The position numbers and the translations under genes are program-made. The notes under the pieces are model-generated. The model saw only the letters and a list, made by a program, of their open reading frames with translations. It did no database searches and had not been told where the DNA came from. A stretch of DNA of 64,000 nt from assembly GCA_021770345.1 (NCBI GenBank), contig JAETRD010000005.1:1-64000 (forward strand), written 5' to 3'. Numbering within the stretch: the first letter of the stretch is position 1; every line of letters begins with the position of its first letter. Positions 17,366 through 25,821 of the stretch are shown one piece after another. The stretch is from Lachnospiraceae bacterium (lineage in GTDB: Bacteria; Bacillota; Clostridia; Lachnospirales; Lachnospiraceae).

Positions 17366-18109
17366 TCACGCCAGCCCGAGCGCCACACACAGCAGATACA
17401 GCAAAAACAGGTGCACCGGGTAAAACAGATAGAAGAAATATTTGATCCTCCATCCTCTTTTCCCATTGTAAAGTGCAATCGGGCAAAATGCAAGCAATGC
17501 AGGCGGTTCCCACCAGACAAACGCCAGGCAGCCCGCGAAGATCTGTGCCAGGCGGCTTTTTCGAAACACATAAAACACGAGAATGCACATGACTCCCCGC
17601 GCTCCGTAATCCGTCCGAAGGGCTTCGGCAAACGCCATCCCCAGGATTGCCGCGGCGGCCTGTCCCAGCATCGGAAGCACCGCCACGCCGGCGGTCCGCG
17701 TCCGGATATGCGCGCTCTCCGCCCGTCCGATCGCATCGATCGCCGCCATCGTGCAAAATCCGATCAGCAGCGTAAAAAATACATTCTGGTAAGTCGTCTC
17801 AAGCACCTGCCCGCGAAAGACCAGGTCAAACGGCACCTCCGAGACCAACGCGAACACTGCCATTCGAAGCGCATACCTGCGTCTGTTTCCCGTGTGCACA
17901 AACCCTTCCGTCAAAAGAAAGCAGAAAATCGGAAACGCAATCCGCCCGATTCCGCGCATCAGCGTATAGATTCCGACCCCCGTCTCACTCCAATCGACCT
18001 GCAGATACCGGAGCAGAACGCCCGCGGCCAGGTGATCGATCAGCATTGTGATAATCGCGATCAATTTTAGCGTGCTGCCGCTTATGCCCTTTCTTGCCAT
18101 CCCGGGCAT
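17366..18109 (-). CDS. TraX-family membrane protein
   Basis: The 247-residue polytopic protein opens with GSTLKLIAIITMLIDHLAAG, the diagnostic TraX motif, and has about eight hydrophobic segments with a C-terminal basic stretch. F-plasmid TraX N-acetylates pilin. Chromosomal Firmicute homologues belong to an acyltransferase-like group of unknown substrate, so no conjugation role is implied. The ATG at 18109 has GGAG seven bases upstream, inside the pyrF stop region; translational coupling to pyrF is likely. Confidence 0.85.
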   Translation of the reverse strand: MPGMARKGISGSTLKLIAIITMLIDHLAAGVLLRYLQVDWSETGVGIYTLMRGIGRIAFPIFCFLLTEGFVHTGNRRRYALRMAVFALVSEVPFDLVFRGQVLETTYQNVFFTLLIGFCTMAAIDAIGRAESAHIRTRTAGVAVLPMLGQAAAAILGMAFAEALRTDYGARGVMCILVFYVFRKSRLAQIFAGCLAFVWWEPPALLAFCPIALYNGKRGWRIKYFFYLFYPVHLFLLYLLCVALGLA

Positions 18110-18113
18110 ACAC

Positions 18114-18812
18114 CTACTCCACAAACCCGGCGACACATCTCTGATATGCCGCAACCGGGTCCTTCGCCTGCGTGATCGGCCGTCCCACCACAATATAGTC
18201 GGAACCCAGCTCCTTTGCCTTCTCCGGGGTCGTCACACGCTTCTGGTCTCCCACGTCTCCGTCTGCAAAGCGGACGCCCGGGGTAATCGTCAGGAATTTC
18301 CCGCCGCACACTTCACGAACTTTGCCGGCCTCAAGCGGAGAGCATACGACGCCGTCAAGCCCCGCCTCCATCGTATTTTTCGCATAGTGCATGACCGTCT
18401 CATCGATTGGCCTGTCAATCCACAGCTCCTCCTGCATCATGGCTTCGCTCGTGGAGGTCAGCTGCGTCACCGCAACCAGCAGCGGCCTTGTGCCGTCCGG
18501 CCTTGTAAGCCCTTCAAGCGCCGCCTGCATCATGGCTTTCGTTCCCGCCGCATGTACGTTGCACATGTCCACGTCCAGTCCCGAGAGCACCGCCATCGAT
18601 TTCTTTACCGTATTCGGAATGTCATGTAGCTTCAGATCCAGAAAAATCTTATGTCCCATCCCCTTGATGGTCCGCACGATCTCCGGTCCTTCCGCATAGA
18701 ACAGCTCCATTCCGATTTTTACAAAGGGCTTCTCCTCTTTAAACTTCTCCAGAAACCCGATTACTTCCGCTTTGCTGTTAAAATCACATGCAATGATAAC
18801 GTCTCTTCCCAT
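18114..18812 (-). CDS. pyrF: Orotidine-5'-phosphate decarboxylase
   Basis: Final step of UMP synthesis. The 232-residue TIM barrel has the catalytic motif [11 protein letters not shown] (Asp-Lys-His-Asp tetrad), an N-terminal [12 protein letters not shown] and C-terminal phosphate-binding [12 protein letters not shown]. The ATG at 18812 follows AAAGGAGG. It is separated from other pyr genes, and traX overlaps its ribosome site region downstream. Confidence 0.95.
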   Translation of the reverse strand: MGRDVIIACDFNSKAEVIGFLEKFKEEKPFVKIGMELFYAEGPEIVRTIKGMGHKIFLDLKLHDIPNTVKKSMAVLSGLDVDMCNVHAAGTKAMMQAALEGLTRPDGTRPLLVAVTQLTSTSEAMMQEELWIDRPIDETVMHYAKNTMEAGLDGVVCSPLEAGKVREVCGGKFLTITPGVRFADGDVGDQKRVTTPEKAKELGSDYIVVGRPITQAKDPVAAYQRCVAGFVE

Positions 18813-18936
18813 GCTTCCTCCTTTGCTGTTTGCCAAACGGCGTGCATTCCTGCACGCCGCCTAAATTATCACTGCAATTATACACGCTGCCCCCCTCTTT
18901 GGCAAGGGAAACCGACGCATTCCGTTCCAAATATAT

Positions 18937-18967
18937 AAAAGGCGGATACCTCAGGTATCCGCCTTTT
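18937..18967. terminator. Terminator downstream of tRNA-Pro
   Basis: 15-base arms (18937-18951 and 18953-18967) are perfectly complementary around one central base, with terminal T-runs on either strand. It begins four bases past the tRNA 3' end in the - direction. Confidence 0.75.
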
Positions 18968-18970
18968 TCG

Positions 18971-19044
18971 TCGATGCGACAGGATTTGAACCTGCGACCT
19001 CTGCGTCCCGAACGCAGCGCTCTACCAAGCTGAGCCACGCATCG
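18971..19044 (-). tRNA. tRNA-Pro (anticodon CGG)
   Basis: On the - strand the acceptor arm CGATGCG pairs with CGCATCG. The D-arm is GCTCAGCTTGGTAGAGC, and the anticodon stem CTGCG/CGCAG holds loop TTCGGGA with anticodon CGG. The T-arm is GCAGG-TTCAAAT-CCTGT and the discriminator is A. The length is 74 nt and CCA is not encoded. It reads CCG codons. Confidence 0.95.
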
Positions 19045-19081
19045 TTTTCTTAGGCACAATCTTTTGAAATCGTGCCTAATT

Positions 19082-19110
19082 ATAATAGCATACGTTTTTA
19101 TAGATGTCCA
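19082..19110 (-). promoter_or_regulatory. Promoter of tRNA-Pro
   Basis: TGGACA (19110-19105) and TATTAT (19087-19082) on the - strand are 17 bp apart, about 38 bases upstream of the tRNA 5' end. Confidence 0.45.
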
Positions 19111-19152
19111 GTCCTTTTTTGAAATTTTTTATCGAATTTTTATAAAAAATAT

Positions 19153-20523
19153 TTATCGCATCACGCCGCGGATTATGATATCCTTCCATTTCGCATACGG
19201 ATGGTAACGCATCGGCAGATCGATCCAGTTATATTTGCGCACGATGCTCTTGCGGTGGCTGAATGTCTCAAAGCCGACTTTGCCGTGATAGCTGCCCATT
19301 CCGCTGTGCCCGACCCCTCCGAATCCCATCTCCGAGGTGGCGAGATGCACGATCGTGTCGTTGATACAGCCCCCTCCGAAGGACACATGCGAGAGCAGCC
19401 AACGCTCCATCCTTATATCCCGCGTAAACAGGTAGCAGGCGAGCGGCTTCTCGAAATGGCGGATGATCGCGAGCAGCTCCGCCCGGTCCCGGAACGTCAG
19501 CACCGGCAGCACCGGACCGAAAATCTCCTCCTGCATGACGGGTGAGGCAAGCGTCACCTCGTCTAAGATCGTCGGCGCAATCTGAAGTGTCTCCCGGTTC
19601 CCATAGCCGCCGGTCACGATCCGTTCGCCCTCCGTCAGTTTCAGAATCCGTTCGTAGTGCCTTTCGTTTACAATACGCGGATACTCCTCCGACGCAAGCG
19701 GATGCTCCCCGAGCATTTTTCGGATTTCCCGCTTCATCGCGCGAAGCAGCGCATCTTTTACGTCCGGGTGCACAAGCAGATAATCCGGCGCCACGCAGGT
19801 CTGTCCCGCGTTTAAAAGCTTCCCGAACACGATACGGCGGGACGCCAGCCTGATATTTGCGGTCCTGTCCACAATACAGGGGCTTTTGCCGCCGAGCTCG
19901 AGCGTCACCGGCGTCAGATGACGGGACGCCTTCTCTAAGACAAGCTTCCCCACAGACACGCTTCCTGTAAAGAAAATATAGTCAAAGCGCTCCTCAAGCA
20001 GCGCCGTGTTTTCCTCCCTGCCGCCCTCGACAACCGCAATATACTCCGGGGAAAAGCAGGCCGCAACCATGTTCCGCAGCACATGGGATACCTCCGGCGC
20101 GTAGGCCGACGGCTTTAAAATGACACAGTTCCCGGCTGCGACCGCATTGATCAGCGGTTCTAAGCACAGCAGCACCGGATAATTCCACGGCGCCATGACG
20201 AGCGTCACCCCGTACGGTTCCGCCGTCGTAAAACTTTTCGCATGAAAATTCGCCGGTCCGGTCTTTATCTCCTCCCTGCACATCCACTCCCCAAGATGGC
20301 GCATGCAGTAATTTAACTCGGCCTTTGTCATGGCAATCTCCGCCATATAGCTCTCCGAAGCCGATTTGTGCAGATCACGGTACAGCGCCTGTTTCAGTTC
20401 GGGCTCGTACTTGTTTAGCGCCCAGCGTATGCGCCGCAGCGCGTCCATCCGCTTTTGGTATGACAGCGTGGCTCCCGTCTCGAAATACGCCCGCTGCCGT
20501 TCCACCAGTTTTCTTATTTCCAT
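19153..20523 (-). CDS. Aldehyde dehydrogenase (class 3, fatty-aldehyde type)
   Basis: NAD(P)-dependent oxidation of aldehydes to acids. The 456-residue length and N-terminal pattern (RMDALRRIRWALNKYEPELKQALYRDL) are those of class 3 ALDHs, which lack the longer N-terminus of class 1/2 enzymes. The cofactor loop FTGSVSVGKLVLEKA, general base Glu in TLELGGKSP and nucleophilic Cys in NAGQTCVAPDYLL are all present. The ATG at 20523 follows GGGGGATC. It sits 40 bases downstream of a DUF2804 gene on the same strand, so the two may be co-transcribed. Substrate not determinable. Confidence 0.92.
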   Translation of the reverse strand: MEIRKLVERQRAYFETGATLSYQKRMDALRRIRWALNKYEPELKQALYRDLHKSASESYMAEIAMTKAELNYCMRHLGEWMCREEIKTGPANFHAKSFTTAEPYGVTLVMAPWNYPVLLCLEPLINAVAAGNCVILKPSAYAPEVSHVLRNMVAACFSPEYIAVVEGGREENTALLEERFDYIFFTGSVSVGKLVLEKASRHLTPVTLELGGKSPCIVDRTANIRLASRRIVFGKLLNAGQTCVAPDYLLVHPDVKDALLRAMKREIRKMLGEHPLASEEYPRIVNERHYERILKLTEGERIVTGGYGNRETLQIAPTILDEVTLASPVMQEEIFGPVLPVLTFRDRAELLAIIRHFEKPLACYLFTRDIRMERWLLSHVSFGGGCINDTIVHLATSEMGFGGVGHSGMGSYHGKVGFETFSHRKSIVRKYNWIDLPMRYHPYAKWKDIIIRGVMR

Positions 20524-20562
20524 ATGATCCCCCATTTCATCGCGTATGCCGCGAATGTTTCA

Positions 20563-21588
20563 TCAGTAGCGATTGTGCACGCGCTCCGCAAAGCACATCA
20601 CGTCCCGCATCTCAAGCCGCGTCCCGTCGTCGAGCACCGCCGTGCCGCTCATTTTCCCGAACACCTGGTGCTGATCCGACAGAATCACCTTACAGTCCAG
20701 CTTTGCGGAACGATCGATCACCGGTACAAAATCCGTCTCAAAACGCCCGTTATCCGATGTGATCTTCCACGGCTTACAGTAGTCGTCCTCCGGAATGTGG
20801 AACTTTACCTCGTCGAGCTTATGCGCCCTGCCGTCATAGAAAATCACGTTTTCCGTGGCTGCCCGCGTGTCCCCGAAGCCGTAGCCCAGATTAAATCCGA
20901 ACGCCTTCCCGTCCATGTCGCAGTTCCCCGAACCCCAGTACCAGACGTTGTCATAGGTCCACACGCCCCGCCCCCAGTCGAGCGTCCCGAAATCGGTCTT
21001 TGGACAAAACTCGTAGCGTTTCCCGTCATAGCAGACATATCCTTCCGCCCGCATACAGTTAATCTTCTGATTATAATAGAAATGTCCCTGCTTCTCCCAC
21101 GGCGTTGCGATGACCATCGTGTCCATCGGGGGCTGCCCGAGGTAGATGTCGCAGGAGAAATCCTTCTCCCCGTTGAACCGTTTAAAATTGCATCGGATGC
21201 GCCTGCCGCCCTTCTCCACCGAAAACCGCATCGCAAGGCGGCCGCTCTCATAGACCGTATTCCCCACAGACGAATTCTTCGGCAGGTGCAGTTTTCCCAT
21301 CGGAAATGCATCCAGTATGGTTTCCGTGTGCTCCCACGGCTCCGTAAAATCGAGAAACGATACCGACTGCAGTCCCACATAGCCGTCGTCCGATATCGTA
21401 AATGCCGCGGCAAAGTCTCTGTTTTGCACCAGATAATAGTCCCACTCCTTAATCCGGAGCTTCGGCGCCCTGATCGCACGGCGCTCGTAGGTCCAAAGCT
21501 GCCTCCGCGCCCATCCCGGCTCCGCGATATTCCCCCGGGCATCTAAAAGCTTCTGTTCCCGCACTACCTCGTGATTGCGCTCCGCCAT
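20563..21588 (-). CDS. DUF2804 family protein
   Basis: The 341-residue protein matches the DUF2804 pattern. An N-terminal EQKLLDARGNIAEPGWARR is followed by a beta-rich region with many Trp/Tyr residues, including YDNVWYWGSGNCDMDGKAFGFNLGYGFGDT. The fold resembles lipocalin-like/AttH carbohydrate- or lipid-binding proteins, but no function is established. No signal peptide is seen. The ATG at 21588 follows AAGGGGGG. It heads a short unit with the aldehyde dehydrogenase. Confidence 0.75.
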   Translation of the reverse strand: MAERNHEVVREQKLLDARGNIAEPGWARRQLWTYERRAIRAPKLRIKEWDYYLVQNRDFAAAFTISDDGYVGLQSVSFLDFTEPWEHTETILDAFPMGKLHLPKNSSVGNTVYESGRLAMRFSVEKGGRRIRCNFKRFNGEKDFSCDIYLGQPPMDTMVIATPWEKQGHFYYNQKINCMRAEGYVCYDGKRYEFCPKTDFGTLDWGRGVWTYDNVWYWGSGNCDMDGKAFGFNLGYGFGDTRAATENVIFYDGRAHKLDEVKFHIPEDDYCKPWKITSDNGRFETDFVPVIDRSAKLDCKVILSDQHQVFGKMSGTAVLDDGTRLEMRDVMCFAERVHNRY

Positions 21589-21691
21589 ATGCAATCCCCC
21601 CTTCCTTTTCCCTAATTATACCCCTTTCTCCGCTTTTTCAAAAGCTGTTTCTATAGTATAATGAAGAATAAAAAGACAGGAGATATTTTTC

Positions 21692-22423
21692 ATGAACAAA
21701 ACCGTACTTGTCACCGGAGCTTCCCGCGGTATCGGGCGTTCCATTGCATGTGCTTTCGCGGCCGCGGGCTGCAGGCTGGTGATCACCTGCGCAAACTCCG
21801 CCGCTTCGCTCTCCGAGCTGAAACAGGAATTAGAGACGACCTATCACACACCCGTCCTTGCCAGCGTCGGTGATATCTCGGATTTCGCTTATGTGGAACA
21901 GTTGTTTTCCGGGATATCCGCCGTCTTCGGCGGCGTCGACATCCTCGTCAACAACGCCGGCATTTCCCATATCGGCCTGCTGAGCGAGATGGATATCAAC
22001 GCATGGAACCGCGTAATCGGAATAAACCTGACTTCCGCATTCTCCACCTGCAAGCTGGCAATCCCGTATATGCTGCAGCGCAAATCCGGGAAAATCATCA
22101 ATATTTCCTCCGTATGGGGCAGTGTCGGCGCCTCCTGCGAAGTTGCCTACTCGGCCTCCAAGGGCGGCATAAATGCGTTTACGAAAGCGCTGGCCAGGGA
22201 GCTGGCGCCCAGCAATATCCAGGTCAATGCCATCGCCTGCGGCATCATTGACACCCGGATGAATGACTGCTTTTCGGAGGAGGAACGCCGCACGTTAGCG
22301 GAGGAAGTCCCATGTGGGCGCTTCGGCACGCCGGAGGAAGTCGCCGCGCTGGCCCTGCAGCTGTGCACCGGAAACGACTATCTGACCGGTCAGATCATCA
22401 CGCTCGACGGCGGCTGGATGTGA
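21692..22423 (+). CDS. Short-chain dehydrogenase/reductase (FabG-like)
   Basis: The 243-residue protein has the dinucleotide motif TGASRGIGRS (9-18), NNAGIS (about 87-92), a serine in NISSVWGSVG and the catalytic YSASKGG. This is a classical SDR of the 3-oxoacyl-ACP reductase/3-ketosteroid type. It lies outside any fatty-acid cluster, so the substrate is open. AGGAG precedes the ATG. The terminator at 22434-22469 is shared with the convergent debranching enzyme gene. Confidence 0.9.
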   Translation: MNKTVLVTGASRGIGRSIACAFAAAGCRLVITCANSAASLSELKQELETTYHTPVLASVGDISDFAYVEQLFSGISAVFGGVDILVNNAGISHIGLLSEMDINAWNRVIGINLTSAFSTCKLAIPYMLQRKSGKIINISSVWGSVGASCEVAYSASKGGINAFTKALARELAPSNIQVNAIACGIIDTRMNDCFSEEERRTLAEEVPCGRFGTPEEVAALALQLCTGNDYLTGQIITLDGGWM

Positions 22424-22433
22424 CAATAGATTA

Positions 22434-22469
22434 AAAAAGACCGCCCAGATTAAATCTGTACGGTCTTTT
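22434..22469. terminator. Bidirectional terminator between SDR and debranching enzyme genes
   Basis: AAAAGACCG (around 22435-22443) pairs with CGGTCTTTT (22461-22469). The loop contains the stop codon of the - strand gene at 22450. Runs of A and T flank both sides. Confidence 0.75.
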
Positions 22470-24651
22470 CTTTCGTCTGCAGTTCCTGCGTATCTGACGT
22501 CTTGTGCTCCTCCGTGGGCTCCGGCTCCGCCGGTTTGATCGGCTCCGCCACCAGCACAATGACGGTCCGCGCCGGCACGCGCAGCGTCGTTCTGTCATAA
22601 AACTCCGTCTCCGCTTCCACATCCATACCGTCCCGGTACTCCTCGTTTGTGTTTACATGCACATGCCATTCGAGCCCGTTCGACAACTCCGGCAGGCGCA
22701 TCACAAGCGGCTCCCAGTAGGTATTTGCACAGTAAAAGATAATGTCGTCTCTGGTATCCGCATCGTCCCTTCCCGCGTACATCACACCGATCAGCCGCGT
22801 GTTGTTGTCGATGCTGCCGTTCCACGCCGAACCGTTGTGAATGCTGATTTCCGGCAGCGCGCCGGCGGCGCTCTTCGTAGTCCGCCGCAAAATCGGATAG
22901 CGCTTGCGGAACGCGATCATATAGCGCACAAAATCATGGATTTCCTGATACTGTTCCATCCGGTTCCAGTCAATCCAGGAAATGATATTGTCCTGACAAT
23001 AGGCATTGTTATTTCCGAACTGCGTGTTGCAGAACTCGTCTCCGGCCAGAAACATCGCCGGCCCGCGGCTGCACAGCAACGTGGCAAACGCGTTTTTTAT
23101 CATGCGCCGCCTGAGTTTCTCCACCTCCGGGTCGTCCGTCTCTCCCTCCACACCGCAGTTCCAGCTGTTTCCGTTGTTGTCGCCGTCGGTGTTATTCCAG
23201 CCGTTCTTTTCGTTGTGCTTCGTGTTATATGCATACAGATCATACAGCGTAAATCCGTCATGGCAGGTCAGGAAATTCACCGAGGCTGCGATTCCGCGGT
23301 CTTCCGGATTGTACAGGTCTCGCGAACCGGTAATGCGGGTGATCGCCGTTCCGGCCATCCCCTCGTCCCCTTTCAGGAAACGCCGCATATCGTCCCGGTA
23401 TCTGCCGTTCCATTCCGCCCAGCGACGATACGCCGGGAAGCTTCCCACCTGGTACAGGCCGCCCGCATCCCATGCCTCCGCGATCAGCTTCACCTTTCCC
23501 AGTACCGGGTCACAGGCAATCTCCTGCAGAATCGGCGGGTCCGCCATAGGCGCTCCGTGCTGATCCCGCGTCAGAATCGACGCCAGGTCGAACCGGAAGC
23601 CATCCACGCGGTAAGATGTCACCCAGTATCTTAAGCAGTCAATGATAAACTTGCGCATGGCGGGGTGATTGCAGTTGACCGCGTTTCCGCATCCGCTGAA
23701 ATTATAGTAATATCCGTCCGGCGTCAGAATGTAATAGATATTGTTGTCGATTCCCTTAAAAGAGAAGATCGGTCCGTCCTCGTTTCCCTCCGCGGTATGA
23801 TTAAACACCACATCGAGAATGATTTCGATTCCGTTTTCTTTCAGTTCGCAGATCAGATCCTTGAGCTCTTCCCCCTCGTGGTTGTGCTCCACCACGGAAG
23901 AATAGCTGGTATTCGGCGCAAAAAAACAGACCGTATTATATCCCCAGTAATTGTAAAGGCGCTCCCCGTCAACCACGCGGTCGCTCTCCATCTCATCAAA
24001 CTCAAAAATCGGCATAAGCTCCACTGCGTTTACGCCCAGATCTTTCAGATAGGGAATCTTCTCCCGGATTCCGGCAAAAGTTCCGCCCGCCTGCACACCG
24101 GACGATGCATCCTTTGTAAATCCCCGGACATGCATCTCATAGATAATCATATCCTCCGTCGGGCTCTCCAGCTGTTTGATATTTCCCCAGTCAAAGTTAT
24201 TTTCAACGACTCGCGCATGATAGACCAGGCTCTCGCCGCCCTCCGGCCGCTCTCCCCACTCCCGCTGCCCGGTTACGGCTTTCGCGTACGGGTCTAACAG
24301 GATATTGTCTTTATTGAAAAGCAGTCCTTTTGATTTGTCGTACACTCCGTCCAGCTGGAATGCATACTCAAAATCTGCCACATCCAGATCAAATACAAGC
24401 ATCGAATACGTATTCCCGATGCGGTATGAATCCGGAAACGGCAGTTTCGCAAAAGGCTCCTTCTCCTGCGGACGGAACAGCAGCAGGGTACAGCCGGTCG
24501 CCCCGGCCGAGTGGATCGTAAAACTGACGCCATTTCCCGTAATACACGCCCCGTCCATATTGTAGTAACCGGGTCGTACCTTAAAACCTGCGATCTCATC
24601 CAACGGCTGCAGTTTTGTTCCGCGCTTCTGACGATGCTGCACCAGCGTCAT
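22450..24651 (-). CDS. glgX: Glycogen debranching enzyme / isoamylase-type glycoside hydrolase (GH13)
   Basis: Hydrolyses alpha-1,6 branches in glycogen or starch-derived glucans in the cytoplasm. The 733-residue protein has an N-terminal CBM48-like domain (about residues 20-130), then a GH13 barrel with region I DVVFNHTAEGN, region II GFRFDLASIL carrying the nucleophile Asp, region III LIAEAWDA with the general acid Glu, and region IV FLTCHDGFTLYD. A C-terminal beta domain follows. No signal peptide is seen. The start at 24651 follows GGAGG; an upstream start lacks one. The long open frames on the other strand within it are shadows. Confidence 0.9.
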   Translation of the reverse strand: MTLVQHRQKRGTKLQPLDEIAGFKVRPGYYNMDGACITGNGVSFTIHSAGATGCTLLLFRPQEKEPFAKLPFPDSYRIGNTYSMLVFDLDVADFEYAFQLDGVYDKSKGLLFNKDNILLDPYAKAVTGQREWGERPEGGESLVYHARVVENNFDWGNIKQLESPTEDMIIYEMHVRGFTKDASSGVQAGGTFAGIREKIPYLKDLGVNAVELMPIFEFDEMESDRVVDGERLYNYWGYNTVCFFAPNTSYSSVVEHNHEGEELKDLICELKENGIEIILDVVFNHTAEGNEDGPIFSFKGIDNNIYYILTPDGYYYNFSGCGNAVNCNHPAMRKFIIDCLRYWVTSYRVDGFRFDLASILTRDQHGAPMADPPILQEIACDPVLGKVKLIAEAWDAGGLYQVGSFPAYRRWAEWNGRYRDDMRRFLKGDEGMAGTAITRITGSRDLYNPEDRGIAASVNFLTCHDGFTLYDLYAYNTKHNEKNGWNNTDGDNNGNSWNCGVEGETDDPEVEKLRRRMIKNAFATLLCSRGPAMFLAGDEFCNTQFGNNNAYCQDNIISWIDWNRMEQYQEIHDFVRYMIAFRKRYPILRRTTKSAAGALPEISIHNGSAWNGSIDNNTRLIGVMYAGRDDADTRDDIIFYCANTYWEPLVMRLPELSNGLEWHVHVNTNEEYRDGMDVEAETEFYDRTTLRVPARTVIVLVAEPIKPAEPEPTEEHKTSDTQELQTKEKTVQI

Positions 24652-24768
24652 ACCGTGTCCTCCATTTCGTGTCAATTTGATACTCTTTTACCATATGTTG
24701 TATTATAATCGGTCTTGCCTGCTTTTTCAACCTGCATGTCATTTTAACCACAATTTTTCTTCTTCCGC

Positions 24769-24797
24769 TTGTACTTTTTATAGGAAGAAAGTATAAT
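24769..24797 (+). promoter_or_regulatory. Promoter of the flavin reductase-like gene
   Basis: TTGTAC (24769-24774) and perfect TATAAT (24792-24797) are 17 bp apart, about 48 bases upstream of the start codon. Confidence 0.6.
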
Positions 24798-24845
24798 ATT
24801 TTTAGAAATTTTTAATAAAATTTACACTTAAAGGAGCGCTTGTCT

Positions 24846-25352
24846 ATGCATACATTTCAACCGATGCCTACCGATGTATTAGAGTTTAACCCGTTTACCA
24901 AATTCGGAAAAGAATGGGCGCTTGTCACCGCCGGCACAAAGGAAAAAGCCAATCCTATGACCGTAAGCTGGGGCGGTGTCGGTGTCATCTGGGGCAAAAA
25001 CGCCGCCTGTATTTTCATCCGGGATTCCCGCTATACCAAGGAGCTTCTCGACAAAAACGATTTTTTCTCCATCAGCTTTCTTCCGTCACAGTACCGCGAG
25101 GCGTTAGCCTACTGCGGATCTTTTTCCGGCCGCGACAACAACAAGTTTGAAAAAGCCGGCCTCACTCCCGCATTTCGCCACGGAATTCCCTATGTGGATG
25201 AGGGAAATTTTATTCTGCTCTGCCAGAAAATGGCAGCCGTAAGGCTTACCGAGGATCTGTTCCTCACCCCGGACATAAAGAAAAAGTGGTATGCGGACGG
25301 TGACATGCACACGATGTATATCGCCGAGATTATTGATATTCTTGCGCGCTGA
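24846..25352 (+). CDS. Flavin reductase-like domain protein (FMN-binding)
   Basis: The 168-residue protein begins with VLEFNPFTKFGKEWALVTAGTKEKANPMTVSWGGVGVIWGKNA-type sequence. This split-barrel FMN-binding fold is shared by flavin reductases and flavoredoxins. SWGG and the later SFSGRDNNKFEKAGL are typical of the small Firmicute branch. A partner monooxygenase is not seen nearby, so the electron acceptor is unknown. The ATG at 24846 has AAAGGAG nine bases upstream. Confidence 0.85.
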   Translation: MHTFQPMPTDVLEFNPFTKFGKEWALVTAGTKEKANPMTVSWGGVGVIWGKNAACIFIRDSRYTKELLDKNDFFSISFLPSQYREALAYCGSFSGRDNNKFEKAGLTPAFRHGIPYVDEGNFILLCQKMAAVRLTEDLFLTPDIKKKWYADGDMHTMYIAEIIDILAR

Positions 25353-25464
25353 CTTTATCTGATATTATTTGCCTGCAGGCGCATTTACTATACACATCGT
25401 TCCGATTGCTCTGCCGTAAGACGGGCCCGCATCCGGGTCTGACGTACGGATGCAGTAATATTAT

Positions 25465-25493
25465 TTGTATCTTTTGGGAAATAATGTTAGAAT
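25465..25493 (+). promoter_or_regulatory. Promoter of the 50-residue membrane protein gene
   Basis: TTGTAT (25465-25470) and TAGAAT (25488-25493) are 17 bp apart, 40 bases upstream of the start. A 7-bp inverted repeat GCATCCG...CGGATGC lies just upstream (about 25429-25453). Confidence 0.5.
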
Positions 25494-25533
25494 AACAGAG
25501 AAATCAAAAACTGTTCGTAAGGAGGACCTGCTC

Positions 25534-25686
25534 ATGGGCGAAAAAGTGTATAAGATTATGGGCGCCGCCGGCGCCACAAGCCTTTCTGTCGGCATCTGTG
25601 TGTTGGTGGGCGGAATCGCCGGAGGCGTGCTTTTGATTGTGCACGGTGCAAGGCTGCTGAAATCAAAATCTAAAATCATGTTTTAA
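25534..25686 (+). CDS. Small single-span membrane protein, 50 residues
   Basis: The start is fixed by AAGGAGG nine bases before the ATG. The protein opens MGEKVYKIMGAAGATSLSVG, continues with a Gly/Val/Leu-rich helix of about 25 residues (roughly 12-42, with GGIAGG) and ends in a basic tail LLKSKSKIMF. This gives one membrane span with a probable cytoplasmic C-terminus. It has its own promoter and is followed by hairpins, so it is an independent gene. Similar tiny proteins occur in Lachnospiraceae but no function is known to me. Confidence 0.7.
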   Translation: MGEKVYKIMGAAGATSLSVGICVLVGGIAGGVLLIVHGARLLKSKSKIMF

Positions 25687-25745
25687 CAATTTGAATTTTC
25701 GCGGTGTAATGACCGCACCGCAATAATCTCTGTTTTCCCAACCGT

Positions 25746-25814
25746 TTTCCGGCATTCTGCGTGAAATATTTTGTCTCACTGCAAAATGCCGGAAATTTCT
25801 TTCCGGCACTGTCT
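25746..25814. terminator. Bidirectional terminator with a third competing arm
   Basis: TGCCGGAAA (25787-25795) pairs perfectly with TTTCCGGCA (25800-25808) around TTTC, with T-runs on both strands, between the small membrane protein gene and ttcA. A third arm, TTTCCGGCATT (25746-25756), can pair with 25785-25795 instead. Confidence 0.65.
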
Positions 25815-25821
25815 TTTTACA

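Noticed and set aside
17366-18109. Conjugation function suggested by the name TraX
   Set aside because: No other transfer genes are nearby; chromosomal TraX homologues are common in Firmicutes.
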